From: Caldisphaera sp.
Lineage (GTDB): Archaea; Thermoproteota; Thermoprotei_A; Sulfolobales; Acidilobaceae
Length of the DNA stretch: 63,866 bases
Reading direction: 5' to 3'
Assembly (NCBI RefSeq): GCF_023256325.1
Contig: NZ_JAGDXI010000040.1
Location: forward strand, 15,938-79,803
Shown here: piece by piece, positions 45,267-55,482 of the stretch
How positions within the stretch are numbered: position 1 is the stretch's first letter
Layout of the letters: each line of letters opens with the position of its first letter
Notes under the pieces: generated by a model
What the model was told of the DNA's origin: nothing
The model's database searches: none
The model's input: only the letters and a program-made list of their open reading frames with translations
Position numbers and translations under genes: made by a program

Positions 45267-46457
45267 ATGCCAAATATAGAAGCCAAAAACGACTTCAAAA
45301 ATTCGCTTAGCTATTTGGGTTTCATTAGGATTATGAGAAGTGTCTCTGCTGGTATCATATCGATAGTTTATCCCTATGTAGCTTTAAAATACCTTCATCT
45401 AAGTTTATCAACTTTAGGCATAATATATGCTTCTGCTGCTTTAGCTACAGCTTTATTTTCAATCATATTTGGCTATTTAGCAGATTTAATAGGTAGGAGG
45501 CACAGCCTTTTTTTATCTTCAATTTTATTAGTAATATCAATATTTGCATTATTAATTAAAATAAATTTTGCAACTGCAGTAATTTCAGCAATTCTTGGAG
45601 GCATAAGCAATACTGGGGCCATGGCTGGAGGTGGCATAGGAGGTTCAACAGCACCAATACAAAATGCATTAATTGCAGATTTCACATCAAGGAAAAATAG
45701 AACAACATTAATTTCTTTGTTTTCGTTTTTTGCAAATATAGCTGCTGCTGGAGGTACTTTATTAGGAGGAATATTTTCTTATAGATTTGAACTAGAATTA
45801 GCTCTATCTTTTAGTATAATTCCTTTAATCTTTGTGTATTTAATAAAAAGTCAAAATATCAGAGCAAAATCTATAAAAATGAAATCTAGTGGTATAACAT
45901 TAAAATTTTCTATAACAGGTATATTAAATGGCCTATCAAGCGGTATCATAACTCCATTTCTTATACCTATTTTTATAGTATTATATGATGTCTCTAGAAC
46001 AAATATGGGTATATATACAACAATAGCTTCTTTACTAGCCACTTTTTCAATGCTTTTAGCTCCGAAAATAGATAAAAGCATAGGATTCTTAAAAAGCATA
46101 TACATAACAAGGGGTTTGACTATACCTTTAATGATAGTATTCCCCTTTATTAGGATATTACCTGTATCTTTAGGTATATACATCGTTTTCCCGGCATTAA
46201 GAGTAATAGCGATACCTATACAACAATCAGCTATGTTATCCATGGTTCCGCCAGAAGAAAGAGGAAGAATTTCTGGTATCAATCAAGGTTCAAGATTAGG
46301 ATTTTCATCAATAGGAACATTTGTAGCATCCCCTTTCATGGACGAATCATTAATTATAATTCCTTTTATTTCTTATAGCGTAATTATGGCTTTGAACATC
46401 TACATGTATAAGAGGTTCTTTGGAGGAAAGAATGCAAACATATATGCTGCAGAATAA
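45267..46457 (+). CDS. MFS transporter (12 helices)
   Basis: The 396-residue membrane protein has about twelve hydrophobic segments, with motif A 'GYLADLIGRRHSLF' between helices 2 and 3 near residue 69. The second half retains 'GRISGINQGSRLGFSSIG'. The substrate is unknown. The ATG is preceded by CCGGTGAAAAA, a usable ribosome site. It lies 41 bases after the amidotransferase gene. Confidence 0.82.
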   Translation: MPNIEAKNDFKNSLSYLGFIRIMRSVSAGIISIVYPYVALKYLHLSLSTLGIIYASAALATALFSIIFGYLADLIGRRHSLFLSSILLVISIFALLIKINFATAVISAILGGISNTGAMAGGGIGGSTAPIQNALIADFTSRKNRTTLISLFSFFANIAAAGGTLLGGIFSYRFELELALSFSIIPLIFVYLIKSQNIRAKSIKMKSSGITLKFSITGILNGLSSGIITPFLIPIFIVLYDVSRTNMGIYTTIASLLATFSMLLAPKIDKSIGFLKSIYITRGLTIPLMIVFPFIRILPVSLGIYIVFPALRVIAIPIQQSAMLSMVPPEERGRISGINQGSRLGFSSIGTFVASPFMDESLIIIPFISYSVIMALNIYMYKRFFGGKNANIYAAE

Positions 46458-46496
46458 AATTTAAAGTCAAAATTCTTTTAAAAATGGGAGTAAAAG

Positions 46497-47291
46497 ATGT
46501 ACGATGGCGAAGAATTAAGAAAAATTATGATAGATGTTACATATCAATCTGTTAAGTATTTGAGGAAAAATTTTTGTAATAAAGATGAAATAAAATTAAT
46601 TAAGGGAGAAACAATAAAGGCAGATTTAGAATCAGAAAAAATTATTGCGGAAGCATTGAGTAGTTACAGCATAGATTATAAAATTGTGACTGAAGAATCT
46701 AATGTGATAGGAAATGGTAAATATACATTTGTTTTAGATCCTTTGGATGGAAGTATCAATTATGAGAATTGCATACCTTGGAGTTCTGTCTCATTGGCAG
46801 TAATACCTCCAAATAAGAAAAAAGTAAGCAATTCTATTGCAGGCGTTGTATATCCAGTTTATTTTAATGGCGAACCATTTTCTTTTTCTAAGGGAAATGG
46901 TTGTTTCGAAGGTAACAATAAGATTGAAATTAATAAAGAAGAATCAAAAATCTTATTTGCTTATTTAGAAAAAGAAGAAGAGGCATTTAAACTTGCTAAG
47001 TTTATAACAAAAAGGCCGGGCTTAAAAATAAGGAGTTTAGGAAGTTCTGCTCTAGAATTAATTTATACTGGTCTTGGGAGATCATATGCTTTTATTGATT
47101 TGAGAGGTAAATTAAGGAATGTTGATGTTGCAGCTGCTATAGGGTTTATTAGAGAGTGTAATGGATTTGTTGTTAATTCAAAAGGAGAAGATTCAGATGT
47201 CGATGCAAATAATGTTAATGTGATAGGTGATGTAATAGCAACATTAAGTAGAAAAACTCTTGATTTTATTATAGATTCGATTAATGGCTAA
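46497..47291 (+). CDS. Inositol monophosphatase-family phosphatase
   Basis: This 264-residue protein has the metal-binding motifs EES near residue 63 and DPLDGSINYENCIPW near residues 81-95, and a C-terminal 'GSSALELIYTGLGRSYAFID' segment. The second usual motif WDxAAG reads NVDVAAA here. Archaeal members often hydrolyse both inositol-1-phosphate and fructose-1,6-bisphosphate. It converges with the Pelota gene, 7 bases apart. Confidence 0.83.
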   Translation: MYDGEELRKIMIDVTYQSVKYLRKNFCNKDEIKLIKGETIKADLESEKIIAEALSSYSIDYKIVTEESNVIGNGKYTFVLDPLDGSINYENCIPWSSVSLAVIPPNKKKVSNSIAGVVYPVYFNGEPFSFSKGNGCFEGNNKIEINKEESKILFAYLEKEEEAFKLAKFITKRPGLKIRSLGSSALELIYTGLGRSYAFIDLRGKLRNVDVAAAIGFIRECNGFVVNSKGEDSDVDANNVNVIGDVIATLSRKTLDFIIDSING

Positions 47292-47298
47292 TTTAATA

Positions 47299-48366
47299 TC
47301 AATTTTTAAAACTTTCTCTAGGAATTTTATATCTTAGTATTGCTATAACTCCACCAAAGTTAGATAATATGGGATAAACAATAGAGTCTTCTGTTACTAT
47401 AACGACCTCAGCTCTAGTTTTCTCTGCATATTCAAGTATTTTTTCAGCAAGAGTCCTCTCATTATCGTCTATGCTATAAATAAGTTTGTCTAATATTACA
47501 ATCTTATCAATAGCACCTAATTGCGCAACATTATATACTTCATTTAATGTATATGCTATCAAATCTCTGTCTTTTGATGCGAGCATCATAAATTCATCAA
47601 GAATTTCTTGAGATTTTATCGATGAAAATTCTTTTAATGCATCTATAATAGATTTCCTTCTTAAGACTTCATTAATACCAGCAATTCCACCATTAGAAAC
47701 GTTATCTATTATTATCTTGACATTTACCATACTTTTTATTTTCTCTGATAATTTATCTTTCAAATTTCCTGGACCAGCAATAATTAAAACATTTGCTTTT
47801 TCTTTTGATAGGTAATTTATAATTCTATTGGCTAGATCATTTATTAATGAATCGACTTCATTTTCCCTATTAGGATCATCTTTTCCGCTGAGATATATAC
47901 TGTTGCTTTCAATATTATAAACCCCTAGAGATGTTATGAGAGAAATAGCATATTCTTCATAATCAATAGCAACTATCAAACCTTTACCCTTTGGGCCACT
48001 CGATTTTAATTTGTTTATAGTTTTTTCATCCCATTCTTCTTGCCTTTCCAATACAATTTGCTGACCTAAAGAAATGTATGCGGATTGATGCCTTCCCTTT
48101 ACTCCAAACCTTTCTGGACCTTCCTCTATGACTCCAAAAATTCTTAATTTGCCGGTTAAGGGTTGAAATTCGGCATTCTCTATCCTTAACTTTATATCTA
48201 TTGGTTTTCTTTCTTTGCTTTTCGAATTTTTTGTTGAAACGTCTCTTAAAACTCTTGTATAAATATAATCTCCTTTTCTTAGTATAAGCATTAAGTTCCA
48301 TAGATCTTCCTCACTCTCTGGTGTAATCACGATTTGGTTTTTCCCTTGGCCTAATTCTAGTTTCAT
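47299..48366 (-). CDS. pelA: Pelota (aPelota/Dom34) ribosome rescue factor
   Basis: This 355-residue, three-domain protein is homologous to eRF1 but lacks the GGQ motif. The N-terminal Sm-like domain shows 'PESEEDLWNLMLILRKGDYI', the central domain 'GLIVAIDYEEYAISLI', and the C-terminal domain 'LGAIDKIVILDKLI'. With an Hbs1-like aEF1A it frees ribosomes stalled on mRNA. A TATA box TTTTATTATAAC (minus strand, 48382-48393) places the transcription start at the ATG, so the mRNA is likely leaderless. Confidence 0.93.
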   Translation of the reverse strand: MKLELGQGKNQIVITPESEEDLWNLMLILRKGDYIYTRVLRDVSTKNSKSKERKPIDIKLRIENAEFQPLTGKLRIFGVIEEGPERFGVKGRHQSAYISLGQQIVLERQEEWDEKTINKLKSSGPKGKGLIVAIDYEEYAISLITSLGVYNIESNSIYLSGKDDPNRENEVDSLINDLANRIINYLSKEKANVLIIAGPGNLKDKLSEKIKSMVNVKIIIDNVSNGGIAGINEVLRRKSIIDALKEFSSIKSQEILDEFMMLASKDRDLIAYTLNEVYNVAQLGAIDKIVILDKLIYSIDDNERTLAEKILEYAEKTRAEVVIVTEDSIVYPILSNFGGVIAILRYKIPRESFKN

Positions 48367-48492
48367 AATTCATCATTTTTTATGTTATAATAAAAGATTA
48401 ATAGTTTTTTTAAAATAATATTACTTTATAATAAATAACAATATTTAAAAACTTAAATATATTTGTTGCATTAAATAGCTGGGAGTTTAGAG

Positions 48493-49161
48493 TTGAGTGT
48501 AGATCCACGTAGAACTTTACCAACAAAAATAAACCTAATACGACTGAAAAGAGATTATGCTATGATAAAAAGAGTTAGGAAAGTGATGGAAGAAAAAAGG
48601 GAGGTATTATTACACTACATTAGAAGTACTGCTGAAGATTACAATAAATATCAAAATGAAGTTTTTAAAAATACAGTTGATTTATTCACAACTTATTATA
48701 GAGGCATGGCCAATGAAGGAATATCAAAAGTGAATTTGTATGCATCATCAGTTCCTGAAAGTTTTGTTATAAAAACGGGTATGAGGGTTTTATATTCAGT
48801 TAGAACACCAACTTTTACACCTAAAATGGAAACCCTCGCCATTCCTTCTCTCCCTCCAGGAAGTTCACCTGATTTAACTATATCTTATATAATGTTAAAG
48901 AATTTGCTTCCATCGATCCTTAATTTAGCAATGTATGAAGAAACCATATTAAGACTAATAGATGAACTCAAGGAAACTCAAAGGCTAATAAATGCTTTAG
49001 ATTATGTTATATTGCCTAGTTACATTAAAACTATAAAGTATATAACAGCAGTATTGGATGAACGTATGAGAGAGGACTTTGTTAGATTAAAGATACTTAA
49101 AAGAAAACGCATTTTGCTAGAAGAAAAATCTAAGGTAGTTATGGAACAACAATACCGATAA
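48493..49161 (+). CDS. atpD: A/V-type ATP synthase subunit D
   Basis: The 222-residue protein is mostly two long antiparallel helices, starting with 'PTKINLIRLKRDYAMIKRVR' and ending 'LKILKRKRILLEE', the central-stalk rotor subunit D pattern. The start is TTG 48493 with GGGAG seven bases upstream. No other ATPase subunit gene is adjacent, so this subunit is separated from the main operon. Its end overlaps the convergent small membrane gene by 23 bases. Confidence 0.88.
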   Translation: MSVDPRRTLPTKINLIRLKRDYAMIKRVRKVMEEKREVLLHYIRSTAEDYNKYQNEVFKNTVDLFTTYYRGMANEGISKVNLYASSVPESFVIKTGMRVLYSVRTPTFTPKMETLAIPSLPPGSSPDLTISYIMLKNLLPSILNLAMYEETILRLIDELKETQRLINALDYVILPSYIKTIKYITAVLDERMREDFVRLKILKRKRILLEEKSKVVMEQQYR

Positions 49162-49390
49162 TTATTAACACTACTCCTAGTGCTAGTAGCAACTTTAAAA
49201 ACCCTGATGGTGTTAAATTCCATGTAGCTTTGAAAGCTTTAGCTAACATTATTATAACTCCTGCAATTACAAAAGTTAACAGTATTGCTAATCCAGCAAA
49301 AGCTATGTAATAGCTGACACCATTTACTGGTAATCCTGGTATATGAGATACGATTGAACTAAACACCTGTTGTAAAGCTTGAAGAGACAT
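49139..49390 (-). CDS. Small two-helix membrane protein
   Basis: The 83-residue protein has two hydrophobic segments ('YYIAFAGLAILLTFVIAGVIIM' region and 'LLLALGVVLIIIGIVV'). I considered the ATPase proteolipid subunit because of its neighbour, but the ion-binding Glu and Gly-rich helix pattern are missing. No family recognised. The 78-base gap to the large helicase has no feature. Confidence 0.55.
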   Translation of the reverse strand: MSLQALQQVFSSIVSHIPGLPVNGVSYYIAFAGLAILLTFVIAGVIIMLAKAFKATWNLTPSGFLKLLLALGVVLIIIGIVVP

Positions 49391-49468
49391 ATCTATACCA
49401 CCTTCACTAATTAACTATACAAAATAAAAACTTAGAGGTTAATACGTAGTAATACCTTCCTTACCATT

Positions 49469-52400
49469 TTAATACTTGTAAAAATATGATGCTGCATATT
49501 TATATTTGTTTAGAAAATCCATTAATATTTCATTTCTATTATTCTTTTTAACTATAAAGACTAAATATCCATAGTCCATAAGTTTTTCCTCTTTTCCTTT
49601 GTTAATATAAGCCAAAATCTTTTTATAAGCTTGGTTAGAAAACTTTGGAGTCATGCCAGTTATTTTTCTATATTCTTTTTCAACTACATCTAGGGAATCA
49701 TAAGAATTAATAGCAATTGTTACATTTTTATCTCCAAAAGTTCTCTCCATATCAGATATTGTTTGAGCTATTCTTTCAGCACATCCCTTTAATGGTGTAC
49801 ATTCAATAACATTGCCTAAATCTTTAATTTTTTTGTAATCAGGTTTTTGTGAGTCTCTTGTTAAATATTCTTCAACTCTTTTTTTGATTAAAGGATCTAC
49901 GCTATTTGAACCGTTTCTAGATCTTATTGCAATAGCCTCTTCCATTATTTTTTGTATTTCTTCAATTTTTTCTATCTCTCTGTTAGAGAATCTTAATACT
50001 TCATTAAAAACTTCATGATCTAAAAATTTAGCCTGCCTCTTTTCTCCTGGTGATAAAGTTATTAATGCAATTAAGTTTTTATTATAATCAGATACAATTG
50101 ATTTTTCGCAGTAATCTTTAGATAGGCCTTTTTCCTTTCCCAAAGTAATTAATGCTTCGTATTTGCTACTGTTTAACTCGCATAAAGCCGTCATAACATC
50201 TATAGGTTTGAATTCATTGTTTATTTTTTCTAATCCTCCTCTGGCTAAACAATAACCTTTTTCTAATGGTACACACCATCCATAGATTAATTCTATTTCT
50301 CTTTTATTTGCTTCATAGGCTTTTAATGGTCCTCTTACTAAAGAATAATCTAATACTCCAGCATTTCTTAATACATCCAAATATCTTACTGCAGCCCACT
50401 CATCATTTGTGAGAACATCTAATGGTATAGGTATAATTTCAACCTTACTTGCCTTTTCAGCTAATAAGGATCTGTATGCTAGTATTTTATTATATACTTT
50501 AAGAACTCCACTTGCTCTAATTGCTGATTTTTCAGCTAATGATTTTCTTCTTATAATATCGTTTGGATTATAAAGTGTAATAATTCTAGCTTCTTTTCCA
50601 TCCCTGCCTGCCCTTCCTGATTCTTGATAAAAATCTTCTATGCTTTCACTAGGCATACTATGTATAATCCATCTTACATTCGGTATATCAATCCCCATAC
50701 CGAAGGCTTTTGTAACAACGGAAATTCTTGGTCCTTTCCCTGTTTTTGAAGATTCTGATAGAACTTTTTCAATTTCTCTTCTCTTTTTTTCATTTAATTT
50801 CCCATGATAAAATAAAATATCTAAATTTAGTTCATCAGATAGCCATTTTGATAAATTTTCAGCATTAAACCACCATGCATTTTTACTTTCTACATAAGGG
50901 GCAAAAATTAAACCAAGCCAAGGTTCATTAAAATTGTTTGCAAATTCAATTAAACTTTTTGCGTTGCTTGCTAAAATTTTAACTCTATCTTCACCCTTTT
51001 CCGGAACTGGTATTACATCAAACTTCAATTCATCTCTTATAGTGGGTGCAATTAGAACCTTTGGCTTACCATTATAGTCAATATTTAACGTTTCTTCAGT
51101 TTTTAATGAGATGTTATGTATTTCTGCTTCATTATGATCATATCCTAAACTTTCTAATATATCGTTTATTACATCTCTTGGTGCAGTTGCTGTTAATGCT
51201 ATAATTGGTGGATATCCATTGTTTCTAATTTTCTGCAACTTAGATGCCATGTATAAATAGCTTGGTCTAAAGCTGAATCCCCATTTAGAAAGGGTATGGG
51301 CTTCATCTAAAACTATTAAAGATGGATTGCCTTTTTCAAATATATCATCAATAATATCAGTTCCAAACCTTTCTGGAGTTATATATAAAAAGTCTAAGTA
51401 ACCAGCTTTTGTAGACTTTATAGCGTCTATTCTTTTCGATAAAGGTATACTCGAATCTATATACAGAGTCTTAAACCCCCTTGATTTAGCATTTTCTACC
51501 TGATCATGTATTAGGGCTTTTAATGGAGAAACAATTAGAGCTGATCCTCCAAAACCAGAGTCTTGCAGTATTTTTGAAATTATTTGAAATATAGCACTTT
51601 TTCCTGCACCAGTTGGTAAAATTACTATTTCTATTGTTGGATTGCCTTTTTCAAGCATTTTAAGGAAAGTTGATATACTAGTTTCCTGATAAGGTCTCGG
51701 CTTTGATTTCCAAAGTTTATTAAAGTAAGAGTTGACTTCCTCTAGAATATAATTATAGTTTATACCTTTTTTTACATTTATGTCTTGCTTAGGTTCAACG
51801 AGATCTACAAAATCCTTATTTTCATATAATGATAAAGCTCTTGATACTGTTTTGGCTCCATATTTTGAGGCAATCTCTAAAGTTCTATATGTATAAAAAT
51901 CGTAATACCCTTTTCCATCATAACTAACATTATTTACTATTCTTTCTGGAAACATTAATACAATATCATTTGCAAATGATGAAATCTCTGGGAACATTAA
52001 ATTTTTCTCCCACGAAATTACTCCAATCTTATTATCAATAAACCACATATTGGAGTCATTGATGCTGCCTAAATATATTCCGTCTATAGCATTGCTAATA
52101 ATTTTTGCTAGAGCATCATTTGGCGTAATAATAAGTTTTTTGCCTTCGTTACCAAATAATTTTAATGCAGATTCCGCAGCTTTGATTGGATCTTTAATTT
52201 CATTAGATGTAGATAACACCTTTATTTTAGTTTTTGAAGAGGCTAGTATATTTAATTTTTTTGAAATTTCAGGGTGCATAAATGTTTCTGTAACTATTTC
52301 CTTAGCTTTAATATTTGATTCATTATTTATTTGAATACCCCTAGGATCATTGTATTGATATTCTTTTTTACAAGGTATATTAGCACCTATATTTATCATC

Positions 52401-53674
52401 TCTTTTTCCCAAATTGTTAATCCATGCATAAATAGACAATCCTCATTATTTTCTACGCAATCCAATTTTACCTTATCTATTTTTTCCACACAGTCCAGAT
52501 CCCAAGGTTCTATTTGATATGATTCATTATTATTGAGTTCTTTGTTTTTTATTATATTACCTATTATTAAGTATGGTAATGATTTATCAAGTTCATTACC
52601 TCTTTTTATTGTTGCAGCCTTTGTTATTTCGCCATGTCTTACTCTTAAGGATGCAATTGAAACTCTTGCTGCGTAATCCCATGAATTACCAGTTAATGGC
52701 AACTGCTTTAAAATGTAAGGTTTCCAAATAGGATAAATAAGTCTTGGCTTATCAGTTACTATAAAATAATTATCTTCCAATTTTGGAATTTGAGTATCGG
52801 GAAGATATTCTGCATTTTTAACATCTTCTGGCATGTTTTTCCATTCTATACCTAACTGATCCATAATCTTTTTAGAAATAAGAGATATATAATATACTGC
52901 TTTAGCTGGAGTAGTTGATAAAGGTATTAACAAATGATAATATGCTGAAATTAATGACAGTTCAGAATCCGGAAATGCTATTGAATAAAGATTCTTGGCA
53001 TTGATTTTGTTATAACTGTCTAAACTTCTTCCGCAATCACCCCAATATATAACTTTTGAAGGTTTTGCAGACGATAATAATAGTTCAAGACCTTCCTTTG
53101 GATCTCCAATCCTCCACTCAGATCCTTTAGGAGGTATTTCTATTTCGTTATCGTTTATATATACATAAATTTTATTTTCAGAACAATACAGTGAAATTAA
53201 ATCAGCTTTGTTAGATAATATAGATTCCTTGCCCAGTTTTTTTGAAGCTTCGTTTTCCCATTTCGTTATTCCTAAAGCTAACAATGCATTTCTAGACTCA
53301 ATTAAGGCTGATGAAGATACACTACAACCTTTTGCTGACAACATTATTACATCTTCATAAAGGCCTAATTTGCTGAGATATATAGATAAAGTTTCTGAAT
53401 CCTTTGGACAATATTTGATGCTTCTTAAAATTCTACTGAGCCTTAGTATATTTATGTTATCTTTGTTATCTAATAAGAGCTGTGCATAATCAGAATAGTT
53501 ATTTTTTGTTGATTTTACATACCATTCTATTAAATTTAGGTATAAATTTTTTAATAAGTTGTTGGAAATTTTTCTTTTTTGTAACAATATCTTTTTAGAA
53601 TTATGATATAATATTATTGAAATTATTGTTAATATTATTAATATTGATGAGACCATGATTATTATATCTAGCAA
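49469..53674 (-). CDS. Large RecQ-like DEAH helicase with N-terminal membrane anchor
   Basis: This is a 1401-residue protein. Residues about 5-24 form a hydrophobic helix with charged residues behind it, so the protein is probably anchored with its body in the cytoplasm. Residues about 30-650 match no family I know; part of it (about 500-580) hints at a degenerate nucleotide-binding fold. The helicase core follows: motif I LPTGAGKS (686-693), motif Ia 'SPLKALIHDQV', DEAH (790-793), ALTATAP, and 'FGMGIDIPNVRWIIHSMPS' leading to QESGRAGRDG (1017-1026), a RecQ pattern. No obvious HRDC domain is present. The start ATG at 53674 is unsure by a few codons. Confidence 0.75.
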   Translation of the reverse strand: MLDIIIMVSSILIILTIISIILYHNSKKILLQKRKISNNLLKNLYLNLIEWYVKSTKNNYSDYAQLLLDNKDNINILRLSRILRSIKYCPKDSETLSIYLSKLGLYEDVIMLSAKGCSVSSSALIESRNALLALGITKWENEASKKLGKESILSNKADLISLYCSENKIYVYINDNEIEIPPKGSEWRIGDPKEGLELLLSSAKPSKVIYWGDCGRSLDSYNKINAKNLYSIAFPDSELSLISAYYHLLIPLSTTPAKAVYYISLISKKIMDQLGIEWKNMPEDVKNAEYLPDTQIPKLEDNYFIVTDKPRLIYPIWKPYILKQLPLTGNSWDYAARVSIASLRVRHGEITKAATIKRGNELDKSLPYLIIGNIIKNKELNNNESYQIEPWDLDCVEKIDKVKLDCVENNEDCLFMHGLTIWEKEMINIGANIPCKKEYQYNDPRGIQINNESNIKAKEIVTETFMHPEISKKLNILASSKTKIKVLSTSNEIKDPIKAAESALKLFGNEGKKLIITPNDALAKIISNAIDGIYLGSINDSNMWFIDNKIGVISWEKNLMFPEISSFANDIVLMFPERIVNNVSYDGKGYYDFYTYRTLEIASKYGAKTVSRALSLYENKDFVDLVEPKQDINVKKGINYNYILEEVNSYFNKLWKSKPRPYQETSISTFLKMLEKGNPTIEIVILPTGAGKSAIFQIISKILQDSGFGGSALIVSPLKALIHDQVENAKSRGFKTLYIDSSIPLSKRIDAIKSTKAGYLDFLYITPERFGTDIIDDIFEKGNPSLIVLDEAHTLSKWGFSFRPSYLYMASKLQKIRNNGYPPIIALTATAPRDVINDILESLGYDHNEAEIHNISLKTEETLNIDYNGKPKVLIAPTIRDELKFDVIPVPEKGEDRVKILASNAKSLIEFANNFNEPWLGLIFAPYVESKNAWWFNAENLSKWLSDELNLDILFYHGKLNEKKRREIEKVLSESSKTGKGPRISVVTKAFGMGIDIPNVRWIIHSMPSESIEDFYQESGRAGRDGKEARIITLYNPNDIIRRKSLAEKSAIRASGVLKVYNKILAYRSLLAEKASKVEIIPIPLDVLTNDEWAAVRYLDVLRNAGVLDYSLVRGPLKAYEANKREIELIYGWCVPLEKGYCLARGGLEKINNEFKPIDVMTALCELNSSKYEALITLGKEKGLSKDYCEKSIVSDYNKNLIALITLSPGEKRQAKFLDHEVFNEVLRFSNREIEKIEEIQKIMEEAIAIRSRNGSNSVDPLIKKRVEEYLTRDSQKPDYKKIKDLGNVIECTPLKGCAERIAQTISDMERTFGDKNVTIAINSYDSLDVVEKEYRKITGMTPKFSNQAYKKILAYINKGKEEKLMDYGYLVFIVKKNNRNEILMDFLNKYKYAASYFYKY

Positions 53675-53734
53675 CTTTTACACCAAAAGGTAATACTGGC
53701 ATTTTAAGTTTAAAAGGAGAAAATGTAAAAATAA

Positions 53735-54673
53735 TTAAAGGTAAACCACAACTGCCATGTTTCCTATAAGGAACTTGTAAAGCTTTCTAACAGTAGATTC
53801 CTTAATAGATACGGAATTTGCTATCTCCTTTTGACTAATATCATAACCGTTTAGCCTTGATATTAAATATACTGCAGCAGCAGCTATAGCTTCAGGCTTT
53901 TTACCATAAAGCGTTTTTCCTGACATTATAGAATTATTGACAAATCTTATCGATTCTTCTATTACTTGTTGATCTAAATTTAATGTCGAAACAATTCTAT
54001 TTATGTAAGTTACTACCCTTGTTAACATTCTGTCCTTATTATCAGCATAATTAACTTTTTGTGCCTCTATATATCTAAATTCTTGTAATATACCAAGGTC
54101 ATTCAGTCTCTTTTTCCCTTCCCAGATTTTGTTGTTATCTATACCCATAAATTCTTCTATTTCTGATTGAGATATATTTAAATTATAAACCTCTACAACT
54201 TTAGCAAGAGCTGCAGCAACTATAGCCTCTTTGTCTTTACCAACCGAATTTCCATTTTTTTCAACATATTTGTGTAGTATATAACCTAAAGTTTCTCTAG
54301 GATGTACGGATAAGTTAAAATAATCACTTACTTTGTTTGCTAAAACAAATAATGCTATCCTAGGCATTTCTTGTCTCGATGTTGCATGTTTCATGCTCAG
54401 TCTTCTATTATTTAATGATTTCAAATGATTTCTAACTTTCGGTGGAACAAAGGTTATAACGCCATCTCCTTTATCATGTCTTAAATAAGTTGTTCCCTGA
54501 GAAGCCCTCTCAACACCTTTCGTATTTTGTATACCTTTCTCATTATATGACCTCCATTCTGGTTTGTCTACCAATAAGTTTTCATCTATCACTATGCCAC
54601 ATCTTTGGCAAACAACTTTACCTTCTGGTGTTGTTACCAAATCTCTTGATCCACATACAGGACATCTTTCCAT
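53735..54673 (-). CDS. tfb: Transcription initiation factor B (TFB)
   Basis: This 312-residue TFIIB homologue has an N-terminal zinc ribbon (CPVCGSRDL, then CQRCGIVID, residues 4-28), a B-finger/reader region with 'KPEWRSYNEKG', and two cyclin repeats. The last repeat contains 'SQKEIANSVSIKESTVRKLY'. It recruits RNA polymerase to TBP-bound promoters. ATG 54673 follows GAGGTG; GTG 54682 overlaps that site. It lies directly after gar1, a common archaeal pairing. Confidence 0.95.
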   Translation of the reverse strand: MERCPVCGSRDLVTTPEGKVVCQRCGIVIDENLLVDKPEWRSYNEKGIQNTKGVERASQGTTYLRHDKGDGVITFVPPKVRNHLKSLNNRRLSMKHATSRQEMPRIALFVLANKVSDYFNLSVHPRETLGYILHKYVEKNGNSVGKDKEAIVAAALAKVVEVYNLNISQSEIEEFMGIDNNKIWEGKKRLNDLGILQEFRYIEAQKVNYADNKDRMLTRVVTYINRIVSTLNLDQQVIEESIRFVNNSIMSGKTLYGKKPEAIAAAAVYLISRLNGYDISQKEIANSVSIKESTVRKLYKFLIGNMAVVVYL

Positions 54674-54678
54674 AAGTT

Positions 54679-54957
54679 TCACCTCTTATGATACCGGTTC
54701 CAATATCTTTTTACTTCAACAAAAAACACATCATTCATATTAATTTTATCTTTGCTAAGCTTTACAACAGCGTATGGTTTGTTTACATTTCCTATTATAT
54801 CGCTTATTTTACCTATCAGATTAAACTTGCTATCATAAACGTTACTATTTATCTTCAATTTTAAACCTTTATTTTCTATGTTTACCAAGATATAGTTAAA
54901 TATTATATTTCTCGGCTTTCCTAGTAATTCGAGTTTTTTATTTGATGGAACCGGCAA
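54679..54957 (-). CDS. gar1: H/ACA RNP protein Gar1
   Basis: The 92-residue protein has a six-strand barrel pattern typical of Gar1: 'IGKISDIIGNVNKPYAVVKL' at about residues 48-67 is the conserved core. It binds Cbf5 in H/ACA ribonucleoproteins that guide pseudouridylation. The TTG start at 54957 has GGAGGT four bases upstream. It is transcribed ahead of tfb, with a TATA element GATTTATAAT near 54980. The rest of the interval to 55221 is AT-rich with no gene; it holds a 7-bp inverted repeat at 55138-55156. Confidence 0.85.
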   Translation of the reverse strand: MPVPSNKKLELLGKPRNIIFNYILVNIENKGLKLKINSNVYDSKFNLIGKISDIIGNVNKPYAVVKLSKDKINMNDVFFVEVKRYWNRYHKR

Positions 54958-55221
54958 TAATACCTCCCCTCTCTTATTATAAATCCCTTTTAGTAAGAGT
55001 AATACTGGTGTATTTTATGCTTTAACACAATTGAAACAACTCAAAAATCTATAATGAAATTTTATGAGTTCAAATGTATACAAAGAAAGGTATACTAGAA
55101 TTATATTTTTAAAGCCTTTTTAATAAAGCCTATTTTAATTGAATATATAATTCAATGACAAACCTATACTAATATACTAAAATCTTTAAAATACAAGTTA
55201 ATTTTCATTATAAAAGAAAAA

Positions 55222-55437
55222 TTATTTTGCATTATTCTCATTTTGTTTTTCTTCAATTTTAATTCCTTTAGCTTCAGCCTCTTTTTTAAGAAAATCTAAA
55301 ACATCATATGGATCTCCTCCAAATCTATCCTCTATGGAGTTTAATTCTCTCATCCATCTTTTTCCATATATTCTCTTTGCTAATTCGATAGTTTCATCTA
55401 AAATCTTTTTTGCCTCTTTTACTGGATTTTCCACCAA
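55222..55437 (-). CDS. Small helical protein of unknown function
   Basis: The 71-residue product is charged and helical, with 'IYGKRWMRELNSIEDRFGGD' as its most distinctive segment and a Lys/Glu/Asn-rich tail. A GTG start at 55437 is preceded by GGGTGAG. No family name comes to mind, although the central segment looks conserved-like and not random. Its promoter region faces TFE-beta. Confidence 0.6.
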   Translation of the reverse strand: MVENPVKEAKKILDETIELAKRIYGKRWMRELNSIEDRFGGDPYDVLDFLKKEAEAKGIKIEEKQNENNAK

Positions 55438-55482
55438 TACTCACCCTATAGTTAATCATATACTAAAAATTAAGCTAGGGGA

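Noticed and set aside
45851-46282. 143-codon open frame antisense to the second MFS gene
   Set aside because: Shadow of the membrane protein in the opposite frame; no ribosome site or recognisable domain.
49139-49390. ATP synthase proteolipid subunit next to atpD
   Set aside because: The two-helix protein lacks the ion-binding acidic residue and the Gly-rich helix.
52050-52334. 94-codon open frame inside the large helicase gene
   Set aside because: Antisense shadow; the helicase frame is continuous through it.
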